From Symbiodinium kawagutii (lineage: Eukaryota; Sar; Dinophyceae; Suessiales; Symbiodiniaceae), in the NCBI GenBank assembly GCA_009767595.1, contig VSDK01028395.1:513733-577732 (forward strand): a stretch of DNA of 64,000 nucleotides, written 5' to 3'. Position 1 is the first letter of the stretch; the number at the start of each line of letters is the position of its first letter. Both the position numbers and the translations under genes were made by a program. The notes beneath the pieces were generated by a model. It did no database searches. It was not told the DNA's origin and was given only the letters and a program-made list of their open reading frames with translations. Below are positions 41,781-51,804 of the stretch, piece after piece.

Positions 41781-41876
41781 CAAGCATCCGCAGGGCGTCT
41801 TGCGGATCTTGGATCCGTCCCCATAGGACTCCAAGCAAATGCAGCACTCGTCGTGCGGTCGCGTGTCCACAGGATC
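41781..41876 (-). CDS. RING-finger exon (first half), probable E3 ubiquitin ligase
   Basis: A 96-bp minus-strand exon, phase 0 at both ends, between a CATCCTTTCAG|G acceptor and a TTG|GTGGCG donor. Its 32 codons read DPVDTRPHDE then CCICLESYGDGSKIRKTPCG and CL. This is the start of a RING domain: Cys-x2-Cys-Leu-Glu, about 14 residues, then Pro-Cys-Gly. In RING-H2 proteins the residue after PCG is His; here it is Cys, so the variant is RING-C2-like or the next ligands are offset by splicing. RING domains recruit E2 enzymes to transfer ubiquitin. With the terminal exon at 39872-39918 it makes a C-terminal RING; upstream minus-strand exons with membrane helices (43.7 and 47.7 kb) could be the same gene. 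Confidence 0.7.
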
Positions 41877-42480
41877 CTGAAAGGATGCGCGAGCCCCACT
41901 GGCAAGGCAGGTGCTCAACCTTGCTTGGTGAGCTAAGTCACTGAACTGCTTGATGAGTTGGAACGGTAGTTGGAACATCTTACAGATCTAAAAAAATATC
42001 ATTCAGGTGCTTTACACATCTACAACCTGAAACCTTGGTTTTAGACTAAGCTTGGAACATCTTAGACACAAGATCCAACTGCAAAAGCTACCGTCCCCTG
42101 GATTCTGCGGCGAGCAGTAGCTTTTTCGATGTGGTTCTGGAATTAGGAAGGCACATCTGATATCGTGCCAGGCATGTAGGGACATACATTTTACAATATG
42201 CACATCGGTCACAATCATCAAATGTTATTATGTAATTCATATGCCATTATGTCATTATGATGCTATCATGTCATTGCAGATCCATCGTAAGAATAGGCAA
42301 GGTATGTTCATCGTCATTTCTATGGAACAAGATCCAAGCCTTCAGCTTAACCATGTGCAGCTCAGCGCTCTCGCCGCGTAGCGTCCATTGGATCTGAAAA
42401 GAGATCTGGGTCATACTCCACGACCTCCATAGCCTGCTGGAGCCGGTGGAACGGTCCTGGATGGAGAATGGTTGAATTCT

Positions 42481-42550
42481 GGTTGAATCTGGTTGATTCA
42501 TGTTGATTCATGTTGATTCATGTTGATTCATGTTGATTCATGTTGATCAA
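42481..42550. repeat. 10-bp tandem repeat (GTTGATTCAT)
   Basis: About six copies of GTTGATTCAT. Non-coding. Confidence 0.9.
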
Positions 42551-42664
42551 GGATGGTCAGTATCAATAATGGGAAAAACTCTCAGAACAATAGGGACATA
42601 CGTGATATTTCTTCAACAAGTGGTTGTTGAGTGTTGAGAATTCCATTTCATGGATCATGACTAT

Positions 42665-42760
42665 CCAAAAGAAACTGGCTGCATCAGCACATCCCCCTCG
42701 GAACAACGATCCACCAAGGGCGTTTGACACACTGAGAACTCCCATGACTTTGGGCACCTC
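42665..42760 (-). CDS. Candidate exon downstream of a duplicated acceptor
   Basis: A strong minus-strand acceptor, CTGTTTTTTTCTCAG|GAG, begins a phase 0 frame reading EVPKVMGVLSVSNALGG then SLFRGGCADAASFFW. The 3' boundary is uncertain because the frame stays open to about 42563. The polypyrimidine tract is among the best in the window. The acceptor is part of the 200-bp tandem duplication and is therefore present twice (at 42760 and 42960). Family unknown. It lies 0.8 kb upstream of the RING exon on the same strand. Confidence 0.4.
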
Positions 42761-43145
42761 CTGAGAAAAAAACAGATGCAGATCCAAATCCTCCCATGGC
42801 CTCAATGGCTCCTGGAGCCCCTTGTAGCCGACCATGCTCAGTGAAGAAGGGCAACCAACCATGACGAGCCAAGATCAGCAGCAGCCTGGCGCCTGTGACC
42901 AGTGCGAGCACTGGATGTGTGGAAGACGACCAGTCTTACCCATTGGACTTTGGGCACCTCCTGAGAAAAAAACAGATGCAGATCCAAATCCTCCCATGGC
43001 CTCAATGGCTCCTGGAGCCCCTTGTAGCCGACCATGCTCAGTGAAGAAGGGCAACCAACCATGACGAGCCAAGATCAGCAGCAGCCTGGCGCCTGTGACC
43101 AGTGCGAGCACTGGATGTGTGGAAGACGACCAGTCTTACCCATTG
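42746..43145. repeat. Two tandem copies of a 200-bp unit
   Basis: 42746-42945 and 42946-43145 are identical by eye, starting GACTTTGGGCACCTCCTGAG. The unit contains a minus-strand splice acceptor and a CCAATGG|GTAAGA donor-like site. Near-perfect identity points to recent duplication or an assembly artefact. Confidence 0.9.
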
Positions 43146-43156
43146 GACCCAAAACA

Positions 43157-43206
43157 AACACATCCGGTGTCTGTGACTGTCTGTGACTGTCTGTGACTGT
43201 CTGTGT
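43157..43206. repeat. 10-bp tandem repeat (TGTCTGTGAC)
   Basis: Four to five copies of TGTCTGTGAC directly after the 200-bp duplication. Confidence 0.9.
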
Positions 43207-43658
43207 CGTTCACCAAACGACTGTGGCCGACGTGAATTTCATGGCACCAAGGGTCTCGACGCCGACTGTGTTAGAATGATTATAAAGGATGAAACAAACA
43301 CGACGGATTTTTCTGAAGCTCAGTCCGCTCAAGAAATGCTTGGCATCTCGTTGAAATAGCGCGCCTATTTCGTTGGCACAAAGCAATGCGCAATGCAGGC
43401 CGTGCAGAAATAATGCCAGCAGGGAGAACCAGCGCAGGAAGAAGACGAAAGACGGGCTGTTCTCCGCACACCTCGAAGACGGAGAAAAATGGTTGATGTG
43501 AAGGTTTCATGGGCTGGTGCCAGATGAGGATTGACAGCCCAAGATGATCGTCATGGTCATCCCTACCAGAAAGGTCCATAAAATCGAGGAAAATCATCAA
43601 GCAACGAGCAATGATGATTGCTGGCGCAGGTTACGTAAGCTCAGACGCCTGCAATTCC

Positions 43659-43856
43659 TCATGATAGCCAACAAGTGGATTCCTTGGAGGATATTGCACA
43701 GATTCCAATTTCTGCAGATTTGTTGGTTGCGTCCTTGGCTGTTTGAAGTTGATGAACAACAAAAAACACCACCACCGCCACCATGGTGACGATGAAGATG
43801 ACGGCCACAACCCCACAACAAACCGTCGCATCCCCACATCTCAACAGTTTGAAAAC
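43659..43856 (-). CDS. Candidate exon with a strong transmembrane helix
   Basis: A minus-strand frame in phase 0 after an ACCTGAG|GTTTTC acceptor. It reads VFKLLRCGDATVCCG, then a hydrophobic run VVAVIFIVTMVAVVVFFVV, then a polar region HQLQTAKDATNKSAEIG. The frame is open to its stop at 43659; the true donor was not fixed. The helix is about 20 residues with no charge, a clear single membrane span. It lies about 1.8 kb upstream of the RING exon on the same strand, as would fit a membrane-anchored RING ligase. The opposite strand is also partly open (a Pro-rich run). Confidence 0.45.
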   Translation of the reverse strand, partial: VFKLLRCGDATVCCGVVAVIFIVTMVAVVVFFVVHQLQTAKDATNKSAEIGICAISSKESTCWLS

Positions 43857-43859
43857 CTC

Positions 43860-44879
43860 AGGTTCTCCTGGGCTCCACACAACCCACCAGGAATGGTTCC
43901 AGGGCCCCAGGCGTCGTTGTGATCAAAAGGCTTCGGCCATACATCAACAACAAGACAGCCTTGGGTCGCTCAGCGAAATGGCTTGGCGGCTTGGTCACTT
44001 TCAACTTGTGGGGTCTCCTGAGGGACAGTCACAATTACAAGTACCTGCAGGGCGAATGGCAGTTGTTCCGAACTCCAATCGGTAGCAGGTGTTCGGTCAC
44101 AAATGATCCGGTAGATACACATTTATAGACCACCGTTGGTTTCACATCCTTTGCGGGATAGACCTTACCGGGTCTTTCCATTATTGTGGCCAAAGAAGTC
44201 AAACGGGCCCTTGAACGCTGAAGGCGCCGTTCTTTTGTGGCGATGAAGCATACCTGCATGGGTGCATAAGATTTATGGCCGTATCCCCTGTGACAGTGAT
44301 GGTCAAACATACGAAGGGACATCCAACTGCTGGCCATGGCACGACTATGGGATTCAGTCGTTCCACAAGACTCTTCCAAGTTCCTTCCGAGGCCTGGGTC
44401 GAGATGCGCTTGCAGCTTCACGGGATCCCTTGCCGAACCCAGCAACGCAAAAGCCAACGAAAAATCCCCAAATTCGCAGTTGCGCCTGGAATAGGACTGG
44501 CCTCCACATGTACATCAAGGTCAGATAACAGAGGTAAACTCCGAGCCAGGTTTCCAGTGGAGCCTCAGCTCAACCACAGGCACTTCTGACGAGAATTTTC
44601 TGAGGTCAACATTGAGCCCAGTTTACGTTGATCAGACATTGAATATCATTGAATGATATCTTGAGTGGCTGGTTGGTGGTTTCAGACCCTCTGACAATTG
44701 TTGGTCAATCACCGAGCTATCCCAGATAACTGGGCAAACTGAAAAATGATTCAAAACTGCCCCAGGAGATTTCCCAAGATGCGCCAGTGGCGGAAGACCA
44801 AGCCCTAAACAGGGAGTTGTTCTTTTACAGGCTTGTCAGGAGTCAGGGGTCTCATTGTTCAATTTGAACATCCAGATAC
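43860..44879. other. Stretch with ambiguous coding potential
   Basis: Several frames are open. The plus strand at 43905-44030 reads IKRLRPYINNKTALGRSAKW after a CCCCAG acceptor-like site; the minus strand at 44035-44457 reads QVCFIATKERRLQRSRARLT. Neither has a recognisable domain. A copy of the TGGTTGGTGGTTTC repeat is at about 44668-44760. Confidence 0.3.
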
Positions 44880-45060
44880 CCAGTAACTAACTAACTCACC
44901 AACTAACCAATTAACTGACAAACTAACTAACTAAGTAAGTAACTAACTAACTAACTTCCTTACTTACTTACTTGCTTACTTACTAAGTAAACTAACTAAC
45001 GAACTAAACTAACTAACGAACTAAACTAAGTAACGAACTAACCAACTAACTAACTAGTAT
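44880..45060. repeat. AACT/TTAC tetranucleotide tandem tract
   Basis: ACTAACTAACTAAC repeats switch to TTACTTACTTACTTGC and back, about 180 bp. The two halves are partly complementary, so the tract can fold on itself. Confidence 0.85.
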
Positions 45061-46258
45061 ACTAGGACGGAACAATGGTCAAAGAAAGCACCAATCTGGG
45101 ATGACAGGTAAGCAGTATATCCTCAAAATTGGCTGCTGTGACCCATCTCCAAAACGGGTTTTGCAAAACATCGATCAAAATTCGGCATTTAGAGCTGCAC
45201 AGTGTGGAGCTTACCATATACAACCAACAGATCAAGAAACGTATCACTCAGCAAGACAGGATAGACAGCTACATTCAACCCAAAGGGCCATGGAAATTAA
45301 AGCATCATCGAAGCGGCAAAACAACAAAGAACAATCAATCAATGACGACCTTCGGGTAGTTGTATCCATACCCAGTAATGGCGCTTCAGCATACTTGGCA
45401 GGTCGGCCAACGCCCCGATTGTACTTATGTAAGGCTCTCATACTTACATTTAGGGTTTCCATGTGCCAAATGAAACGATCTATCGAGTGGTTTGTCAATA
45501 TCAGAAGCGTCACCCCCAGAACTGAAAGTTTATCTATTGAGAGTCACCATGGTTGGGGATGGTTTGGGATGGTCGGGGGGGGGTCCGGTATGGACCACCC
45601 GTTTTGCCTCCAAGATCTCCACATCGCACGGGCCGCTCAGCCAAGGCACATCACAGGGCTGCAGCAAGTGGGAAAGCCACATCAACCACGCAGACCTAGG
45701 CATTGCTTGGGCCGACTTTGTGTTCTTGGCGGGTCCTTTTGAAGGGGTGCCCAAAAACCTGAAGTTGATGCTGAGCCACATCCATCTAGTTTTATTGACA
45801 AGTTCCCTGGCTAACTTTTCAAGCCTCCATAAAGCTGGTCAACATTCCATGATGATTACCTGTTTCATACATGATGACCCTGACCATCTGAGTTACGGCA
45901 TTTCTTTCACACAAAACAACCAGTTTTTGGATCAGAAACCACCTGAAAATGGACCCGTTGGCCCCTGTCATAGCAGCGTGGATGTGGCTCTCGCTTCTTG
46001 ATCCGCTATCGCATATCCATGTTGTTCAACCATCTCTGCATACATGGGACGTTTTTATTTATGTTTGCCTGTGCGCAGAAATGTGGGCATGTATCCATAA
46101 AAATATGTGTATATATAACAATAATACACACATATTTACATGTAACATGCACCTGTATGTATATACATATATGGTCCCGTGTTCCGTGTTGGTACCCCCC
46201 CCCTATGGTATGGTCCCCCCCCTCCCCCCCCGAACCCCCAATTCCATGCTATTTGCAG
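45061..46258. other. Stretch with one ambiguous coding island
   Basis: At 45560-45760 both strands are open. The minus frame (SAWLMWLSHLLQPCDVPWLS, then GPCDVEILEAKRVV) follows an AACTTCAG|G acceptor and looks the more protein-like; the plus frame also reads through. No family recognised. The rest is AT-rich, ending in a poly-C region (46195-46245). Confidence 0.35.
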
Positions 46259-46545
46259 CACTTTGGAGCCTCACCGTCGCATTCGTACGCTATTTACAGC
46301 CTTTTGGAGCCTCACCGTCCCATTCGTACGCTATTTACAGCATTTTGGAGCCTCACCGTCGCATTCGTACGCTATTTACAGCCTTTTGGAGCCTCACCGT
46401 CCCATTCGTACGCTATTTACAGCATTTTGGAGCCTCACCGTCGCATTCGTACGCTATTTACAGCCTTTTGGAGCCTCACCATGGCATTCGTACGCTATTT
46501 ACAGCCTTTTGCAGCCTGACCGTCGCATTCGTACGCTATTTATAG
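46259..46545. repeat. 41-bp minisatellite, seven units, open in all three forward frames
   Basis: Seven units of 41 bp start at 46259, 46300, 46341, 46382, 46423, 46464 and 46505, with core TTTTGGAGCCTCACCGTC and ATTCGTACGCTATTTACAG. Units alternate between CA...GTCGC and CC...GTCCC types, giving an 82-bp higher-order period. Because 41 is not a multiple of three, each forward frame cycles through the same three phases, and none has a stop within the array. There is no sign that it is translated. Confidence 0.9.
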
Positions 46546-47017
46546 CATTTCGGACCTTTACGTACTATGTACACGCCCCCATACAGTACCTATTTACTGC
46601 CATATACTACCTACATACAACAGATATAATACCTACAGCTTCGTCTATATACTATTTATATATTACTCAAACACTTATCTGCATACTATCTATACTATAT
46701 CCTACCATATACTACCTATATACTATTTATTAATTGTTTTTGTACTACAAAAGCACTACTTGTATACTACCAATGTACTAACTATATACTAGATCTCTAC
46801 CTACGTACTGCCTATATACTATTTATATATTATTTAAACACTTGTCTACATATTCCTATACTATATACCACCATATACTACCTATATACTATCTATTGAT
46901 TGTTTTTTACTATCACAACACTACGTGTATACTACCTATGTCCTGTCTATATATTAGATATCTACCTACGTACTACCTATATACTATTTATATACTACTT
47001 ATACACTGCTCGTATAC
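46546..47017. repeat. Degenerate TACTACCTATATACTATT tandem tract
   Basis: About 450 bp of quasi-repeats of CTACCTATATACTATTTA following the minisatellite. It generates Tyr/Ile/Leu-rich artificial frames. Confidence 0.75.
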
Positions 47018-47100
47018 TACCCCCCTACCCCCACTCCCCCCACCCCAACCCCCCCCACCCCACCACACCACACCACAGGGGGGGGGAGGGGGGGACCATG
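47018..47100. repeat. C-rich then G-rich tract with hairpin potential
   Basis: ACCCCCCTACCCCCACTCCC through CCCACCACACCACACC is followed by AGGGGGGGGGAGGGGGGGACC. The C-runs and the G-runs can pair as a stem, and each strand has runs capable of G-quadruplex or i-motif structure. Confidence 0.75.
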
Positions 47101-47555
47101 ACCATGACCAGGTGGGAGGGGTTGCAACACTCATAAACATATCTAGATGTGGCCGGTTCATCCAGAATGGCAGAGTTCTGATACATAATTAAGTCTATAA
47201 AACTGTACATACTATCCCCTAGTAGCCCTAGTATCCACCAACTAAGCTCACATCTGCACAGCTATTAGTTTTCAATTCTACATAGCATCCACCAACGGCG
47301 CTTTTTTGGCATGCTCACATCTAGGGATCATCACCTGAAAAATCAGCGATTGTGAATCCGCAGACATGTATGACTATGTTGCTCGCTCCAACAATGTGGA
47401 CCCGGAGGCCCTAAACCGCCTGAACGTGCAAGATTTTGGGTTGTAACCCCAAGTTTGGGCAGTACACCGTTCATGGGCAGCTTGACTGGATATGAACTTG
47501 TGAAAACCACGGAACTTGGCATGTCTGGTTTCGACCAACCGCCAAAACTACCATA

Positions 47556-47813
47556 CTAATTTGCAGAAAACTGGTAAAACTGGTCATGTTGAAGATCAAA
47601 TGCTGACATTGTGATGACTGAGGTCCCAGGCCAATAAATCAACAGCAGCATGGGTGGTGTCAACGCGCAGGCAGCCATGGTCGCCAGCAAAACACCGAAA
47701 CTGATCGTCAGGATGCACATGCTCCTGACGGGTGGCTGAGAAATCAACGGCACCCCAGGCTGACCAGGGAAACAACTCAGTGGCTTGGAGGCACCGAGTT
47801 TTTGGCCAATCTG
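47556..47813 (-). CDS. Candidate exon of a membrane protein
   Basis: After a CAACTCTTGCAG|CAG acceptor (phase 0 at 47813), the minus strand is open for 86 codons. It begins QIGQKLGASKPLSCFPGQPG, then a hydrophobic pair (MCILTISFGVLLATMAAC and ALTPPMLLLIYWPG), then VITMSAF. Two closely spaced hydrophobic segments joined by a Pro-Pro turn fit a membrane hairpin. The donor is not fixed; the frame runs to its stop at 47556. GC content is well above the flanks. On the same strand as the RING exon 6 kb downstream. Family not recognised. Confidence 0.5.
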   Translation of the reverse strand, partial: QIGQKLGASKPLSCFPGQPGVPLISQPPVRSMCILTISFGVLLATMAACALTPPMLLLIYWPGTSVITMSAFDLQHDQFYQFSAN

Positions 47814-48919
47814 CTGCAAGAGTTGCAGGAAAACCAGGATGTTCTACTTAAAGAATCTATTTTTCATATATCTACATATTTATTAATTTATGTGTTTATC
47901 ATTGTTTATCTATGTGTTTGTTTATTTAGACATTTTGCATAAATACACAGTGCACAAGCGTGAGTGAATGGCCGTCCTGCTGGTGGATGTGTTAGCGATA
48001 CCGTCAAAGGCAAGATACACTTGCTCAGAGCTCGACAGTATTGTGCATCTGGGACCCAGAGCTTTTGCAGCACAGGTGAAAGGTTGAAGACCTTTCATAA
48101 ATCTCATAGATCACATAATTCCAGTGATTCATACATGGATAAGGTTCCAATTAATTCCAGTCACAGAATTCCCAGAATGTGACTTCGAGATCGTTGATCC
48201 AAGCCGTTGAATCTCATCCAGAGGTGCCCTTGCATCACATCATTCATGCGATGCAGTGAAATGCTATTGGATTTGCAGTCGTTTCGTGCTAAATGTCCGT
48301 GTGGTGATTATGTGTGTGTGTGGGTGTGTGGGGGGGGGGTGTCATGACTCCAGTCTGACATCATCTGACCCCAAATGCAGGCAAAAATACTGGAAGCTGG
48401 CATCAGCGGCATCAACCATTCATCCGACTAGGAAGCTTAATCAAAAGAGACTTCAGTGTAATCGCTCATAATCATCCCCGGCATACAAGACAGGTTCATG
48501 ACTTCCTTTGCTCCCAGTGCCATATCCTCACTCAAATAGAAACTAGCAAAATGATCTAGCTAGGCTACAAAGCATCTCTCCAATACACGGGGTTCCCAAA
48601 ATGTGGGTGACTCCAACCTATCCCAACCTGACTGGGATCATTTCTGGCAGACTCTTAAGGTCTACGCACAGGCCCTGCAAATTGGTGAAGCTGGTCATCC
48701 CTGGTCATCCAAACCATTCCCTGGTGCCCAGCAAGTGGACTCCTGCAGCAAATATCTAAGACGTGGACAGCGCATCTCCTGCGGCGACTCATGGGGGAAG
48801 CCAGGGCTGACGACAGGGACTATCCTCCGACAAGGGTCAAAGCCTATCAGTGCCAACAAGGATCATGCGATTGGTAACCATAGGCCATAGGGATTCATAG
48901 GGGCTTCTTAAAAGAGAGA
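47814..48919. other. Non-coding stretch
   Basis: No gene recognised. There is a GT/G-rich run at 48313-48342 and one plus-strand frame of 95 codons (48603-48890) without recognisable features. Confidence 0.4.
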
Positions 48920-49012
48920 AGCCCAAGAATAGTTGGTTTATTACTGTAAATGCGGAATAAAGATGAATAAAGCATGATTCTGGGGGTCCCCTATTTGGAG
49001 AAACACACATTG
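48920..49012. repeat. MITE family A, partial copy
   Basis: The interior TTGGTTTATTACTGTAAATG and AATAAAGCATGATTCTGGGG, with right end CCCCTATTTGGAGAAACACACA, match family A. The left terminus is not well preserved. Confidence 0.55.
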
Positions 49013-50726
49013 GGTAACCGCGCTGAGGGAGTCTTTTTTCAAGTCAGACAGAATACCAGGGACCTTTTATGTCAGGGTACCTGAGATGATGACGGTGCAG
49101 CCAACATTAGAACGGCTACAGTGGGAAATCCTTTAAATAATGAAACCTTGGACGAAGTGATAATTCCGCAATGATGATCCATGATCACAAGAGCACCAAT
49201 CACGTGCAACAAATATGAACGCCAAGGAAAAACTTCGTTTGGTGTGGATATTCTATCCACTTCACCGGGGCTGGGAGGTTTGATATCAGTGGGAAGTGAC
49301 TATCACAAGAATAACACGAGAATGAGCAGCAAAAATACCAATGAGAATCAACCGTTTGTCAGAATATGATTGTGATTTTTTTGTAGAACTCACATGCTAG
49401 TCGCTACGCTAAATCGTAGAACTCAAATTACATCAAAAATTATTTTTTTTAATGTAATTTGATTCATTTTTGATGTCATTAATCAAATTACATGTTGAAA
49501 TGACTGCTTTACTCAAATTTGTGCTCTTGGTCATGAGGTCACAAACCTTCAAACCTTTGAGGTCGCCCAGGTAGAAGTCTGTGCCTCCAGTTGATCAATG
49601 GGGGATCCCAATCATGACAGAGCACCCTATTTTTCCATTAATAATCGGTTAAAATATTTTAATATTAACATTTTAACATATTAATCATTCCATCAATATT
49701 TTAATTGTCTCATACTTTGCCATTTGCAATGACTTATCGGCGGTTCCCATTACCGAGTTTTAATGTCTCAAATACCGATATGTTCCTGCAACACCATGTC
49801 CGATGGTGATTGTGTTTTTCACTTTCTGTCCCTTATCGCAGATGTGTCTGTGTGCGTGTGTCCACGAAATGGCTGAAAACCCAACCTTCGTGTTCATGCT
49901 GCTGTATCCATATTTCTTGTGAGGTGTGCTGATCAGATTTGTATGATGCGTTCTGAACACTCTACATGAACCATGTCCAATTTTGTTTCCTGTTGCTGGC
50001 TCCGTCCATTGTGATGATCTTTCATGTCGAACACCTGATCACCCGCCATGCCAACCCGCGCTCCAGTTGGTCACATGGGGCGCGCTGCGGTCCTGGGAGC
50101 TACCAGGTAAGGCGCCCATTCATCACTGAAATCATGCCCATTCATGCGGCCTAAAGAGAACGCAGCATGGTCATAATATATCGTGCGCGTTCCCCAATCT
50201 CACACCACAAAAGCTGGTATGTTTTGAAATATATGTAAAAAAATCATCTACATGTCAATCTATATGTGGAAAATACCAGTTCATGTGCACTTTAAAATGT
50301 TTAAGAAATCAAGTTACATGTATCCAAACATATCAATGCATTAATTTTTGTTTACTATATACTTGGATTGAGTTGATGAATACATGTAATATCAATGTTT
50401 GTACACATCTACGGCAAAGTCTGGGATGGACATCTGCGTCATCAACACCGTCATCCTGATCATTGTGATCATCATCAGCACCATCATCTTTAACATCGGC
50501 ATCACCATACTACGCATTCATACTAAAAAAACAGCATGTGTGTGAAAAATCTTGTGACATAGGCATAGAAAGACATTGTGCATATAGAGTGTATGCGTGC
50601 ATGTACATATTCAGATTGAACGTGTACGATGCAATACACACATCTATAGTGACGAGGCTGGTTCATGGATCATGGCCTATGGCAAAAATGATGTCTGAAT
50701 ATCTTGAAGATACACTGGGATAGTCC
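49013..50726. other. Non-coding stretch with inverted repeat
   Basis: No gene recognised. At about 49425-49500 TCAAATTACATCAAAAATTA, AATGTAATTTGATTCATTTT and ATCAAATTACATG form overlapping inverted and direct repeats around a T8 run. Confidence 0.45.
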
Positions 50727-50813
50727 TACTGGTGGTTTCTCAAAATAGGGGACCCAAAAAATGGTTGGTTTATTGCTACAAACGGTTAATAAAGGATGAT
50801 TTAGGGGTACCAA
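50727..50813. repeat. MITE family A, right end truncated
   Basis: Left end TACTGGTGGTTTCTCAAAAT, interior GGTTGGTTTATTGCTACAAA and AAAGGATGATTTAGGGGTACC match family A. Sequence after GGTACC departs from the family, so the right terminal repeat is lost. Confidence 0.7.
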
Positions 50814-51679
50814 TCGTAGCCTTCCCCATGCTCTCATCCACCAACCGTGGTTGATTCATTCAGGCGATACCCGGTAGTATTTGGGAAGCCACACTTTTCT
50901 CAAGCACAGAAACTTGCAGATTGGGGACAGAATTCAACCAATCCAACTAATCATGACCAACTCAACCAATTCAACCAGCTCAACCAATCAATATGACCCA
51001 TTGCAACAAACCTTCGCGAAACGCTTCAACTCATCGTTGATTCGCGTGCGCGAAGCGCTTCAACTGTGCCCAGCCTGCGCTTCCAGGTCGGAGCCATGCT
51101 CGTGCCTCGGCTGGGACGGAAAGGCCTGGTGGCACGGCACGCAGCCATAGTTGGGCATTAAGGGGTTGACAACCACCATCAACCATGGATAACTACATCC
51201 ATGTCCATGGGAACACCCCAACCTTTCGGTGGCATTTGTGACATTCCCAAAAAATACGGAAGGTGTGCCCAGCAGGACTGATCTGTAACATTGTGCCCTC
51301 ATGGCAGGAATACATCGAGATATGGACTTTTCGGGCGATAGCTGATCTTCCATAGGATGATCCTCTCACAACCACCAACTGGCATGGCCTTGTCCATCAA
51401 CGTTTTATGTATCTTCCCTTCCACCAAAGGTCACTTCTTAAGGTTTGAGCAACAAGAATGGGTGCAGCAACCAACTATTCCAAATATTGCCAAAACACAA
51501 TCATACTGTATACTGCTATACTCATTACAGTCAACAAGCAACAAATGATTGAAATTATCGCTCCAGTTTTGTACCCATGCATGATGTTGCAAGATTCCAC
51601 AACAGTTTTCTGCCCATGGTGTTGGCATGTGGGCAAGGACTTCACTAAGCAAATCATGGCACTTGCGCAGTTGATGACA
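50814..51679. other. Non-coding stretch
   Basis: It contains a short CAACCAATTCAACCAGCTCA tandem region (50935-50995). A minus-strand frame at 51193-51330 includes GHTFRIFWECHKCHRKVG, whose two Cys-x2-Cys-like residues hint at a metal site, but no splice pair or family could be established. Confidence 0.35.
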
Positions 51680-51804
51680 TATATGGTGGTTTCTCAAAAT
51701 AGGGAACCCCCAAAATGGTTGGTTTATTACTATAATTAATTAGTATAATTAATTAATAAACTGGATGATTTGGGGGTACCCCTATTTTGAGAAACCACCA
51801 TATC
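51680..51804. repeat. MITE-like element, family A, best preserved copy
   Basis: Near-perfect terminal inverted repeats: ATATGGTGGTTTCTCAAAAT at the left and ATTTTGAGAAACCACCATAT at the right, continuing inward as AGGGAACCCCCAAA / TTTGGGGGTACCCCT. The AT-rich centre is (TAATTAATTAG)n-like. The AT/TAT flanks would fit a TA target site. It is about 124 bp and non-coding. Confidence 0.85.

Noticed and set aside
46195-46245. Poly-C run as a polypyrimidine tract of an intron
   Set aside because: No AG acceptor or convincing exon follows; the downstream sequence is the minisatellite.
45949-46733. Three overlapping plus-strand frames of 170-200 codons
   Set aside because: They result from the 41-bp minisatellite, which has no stop in any forward frame; there is no sign of selection. 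Kept only as a finding about the repeat.
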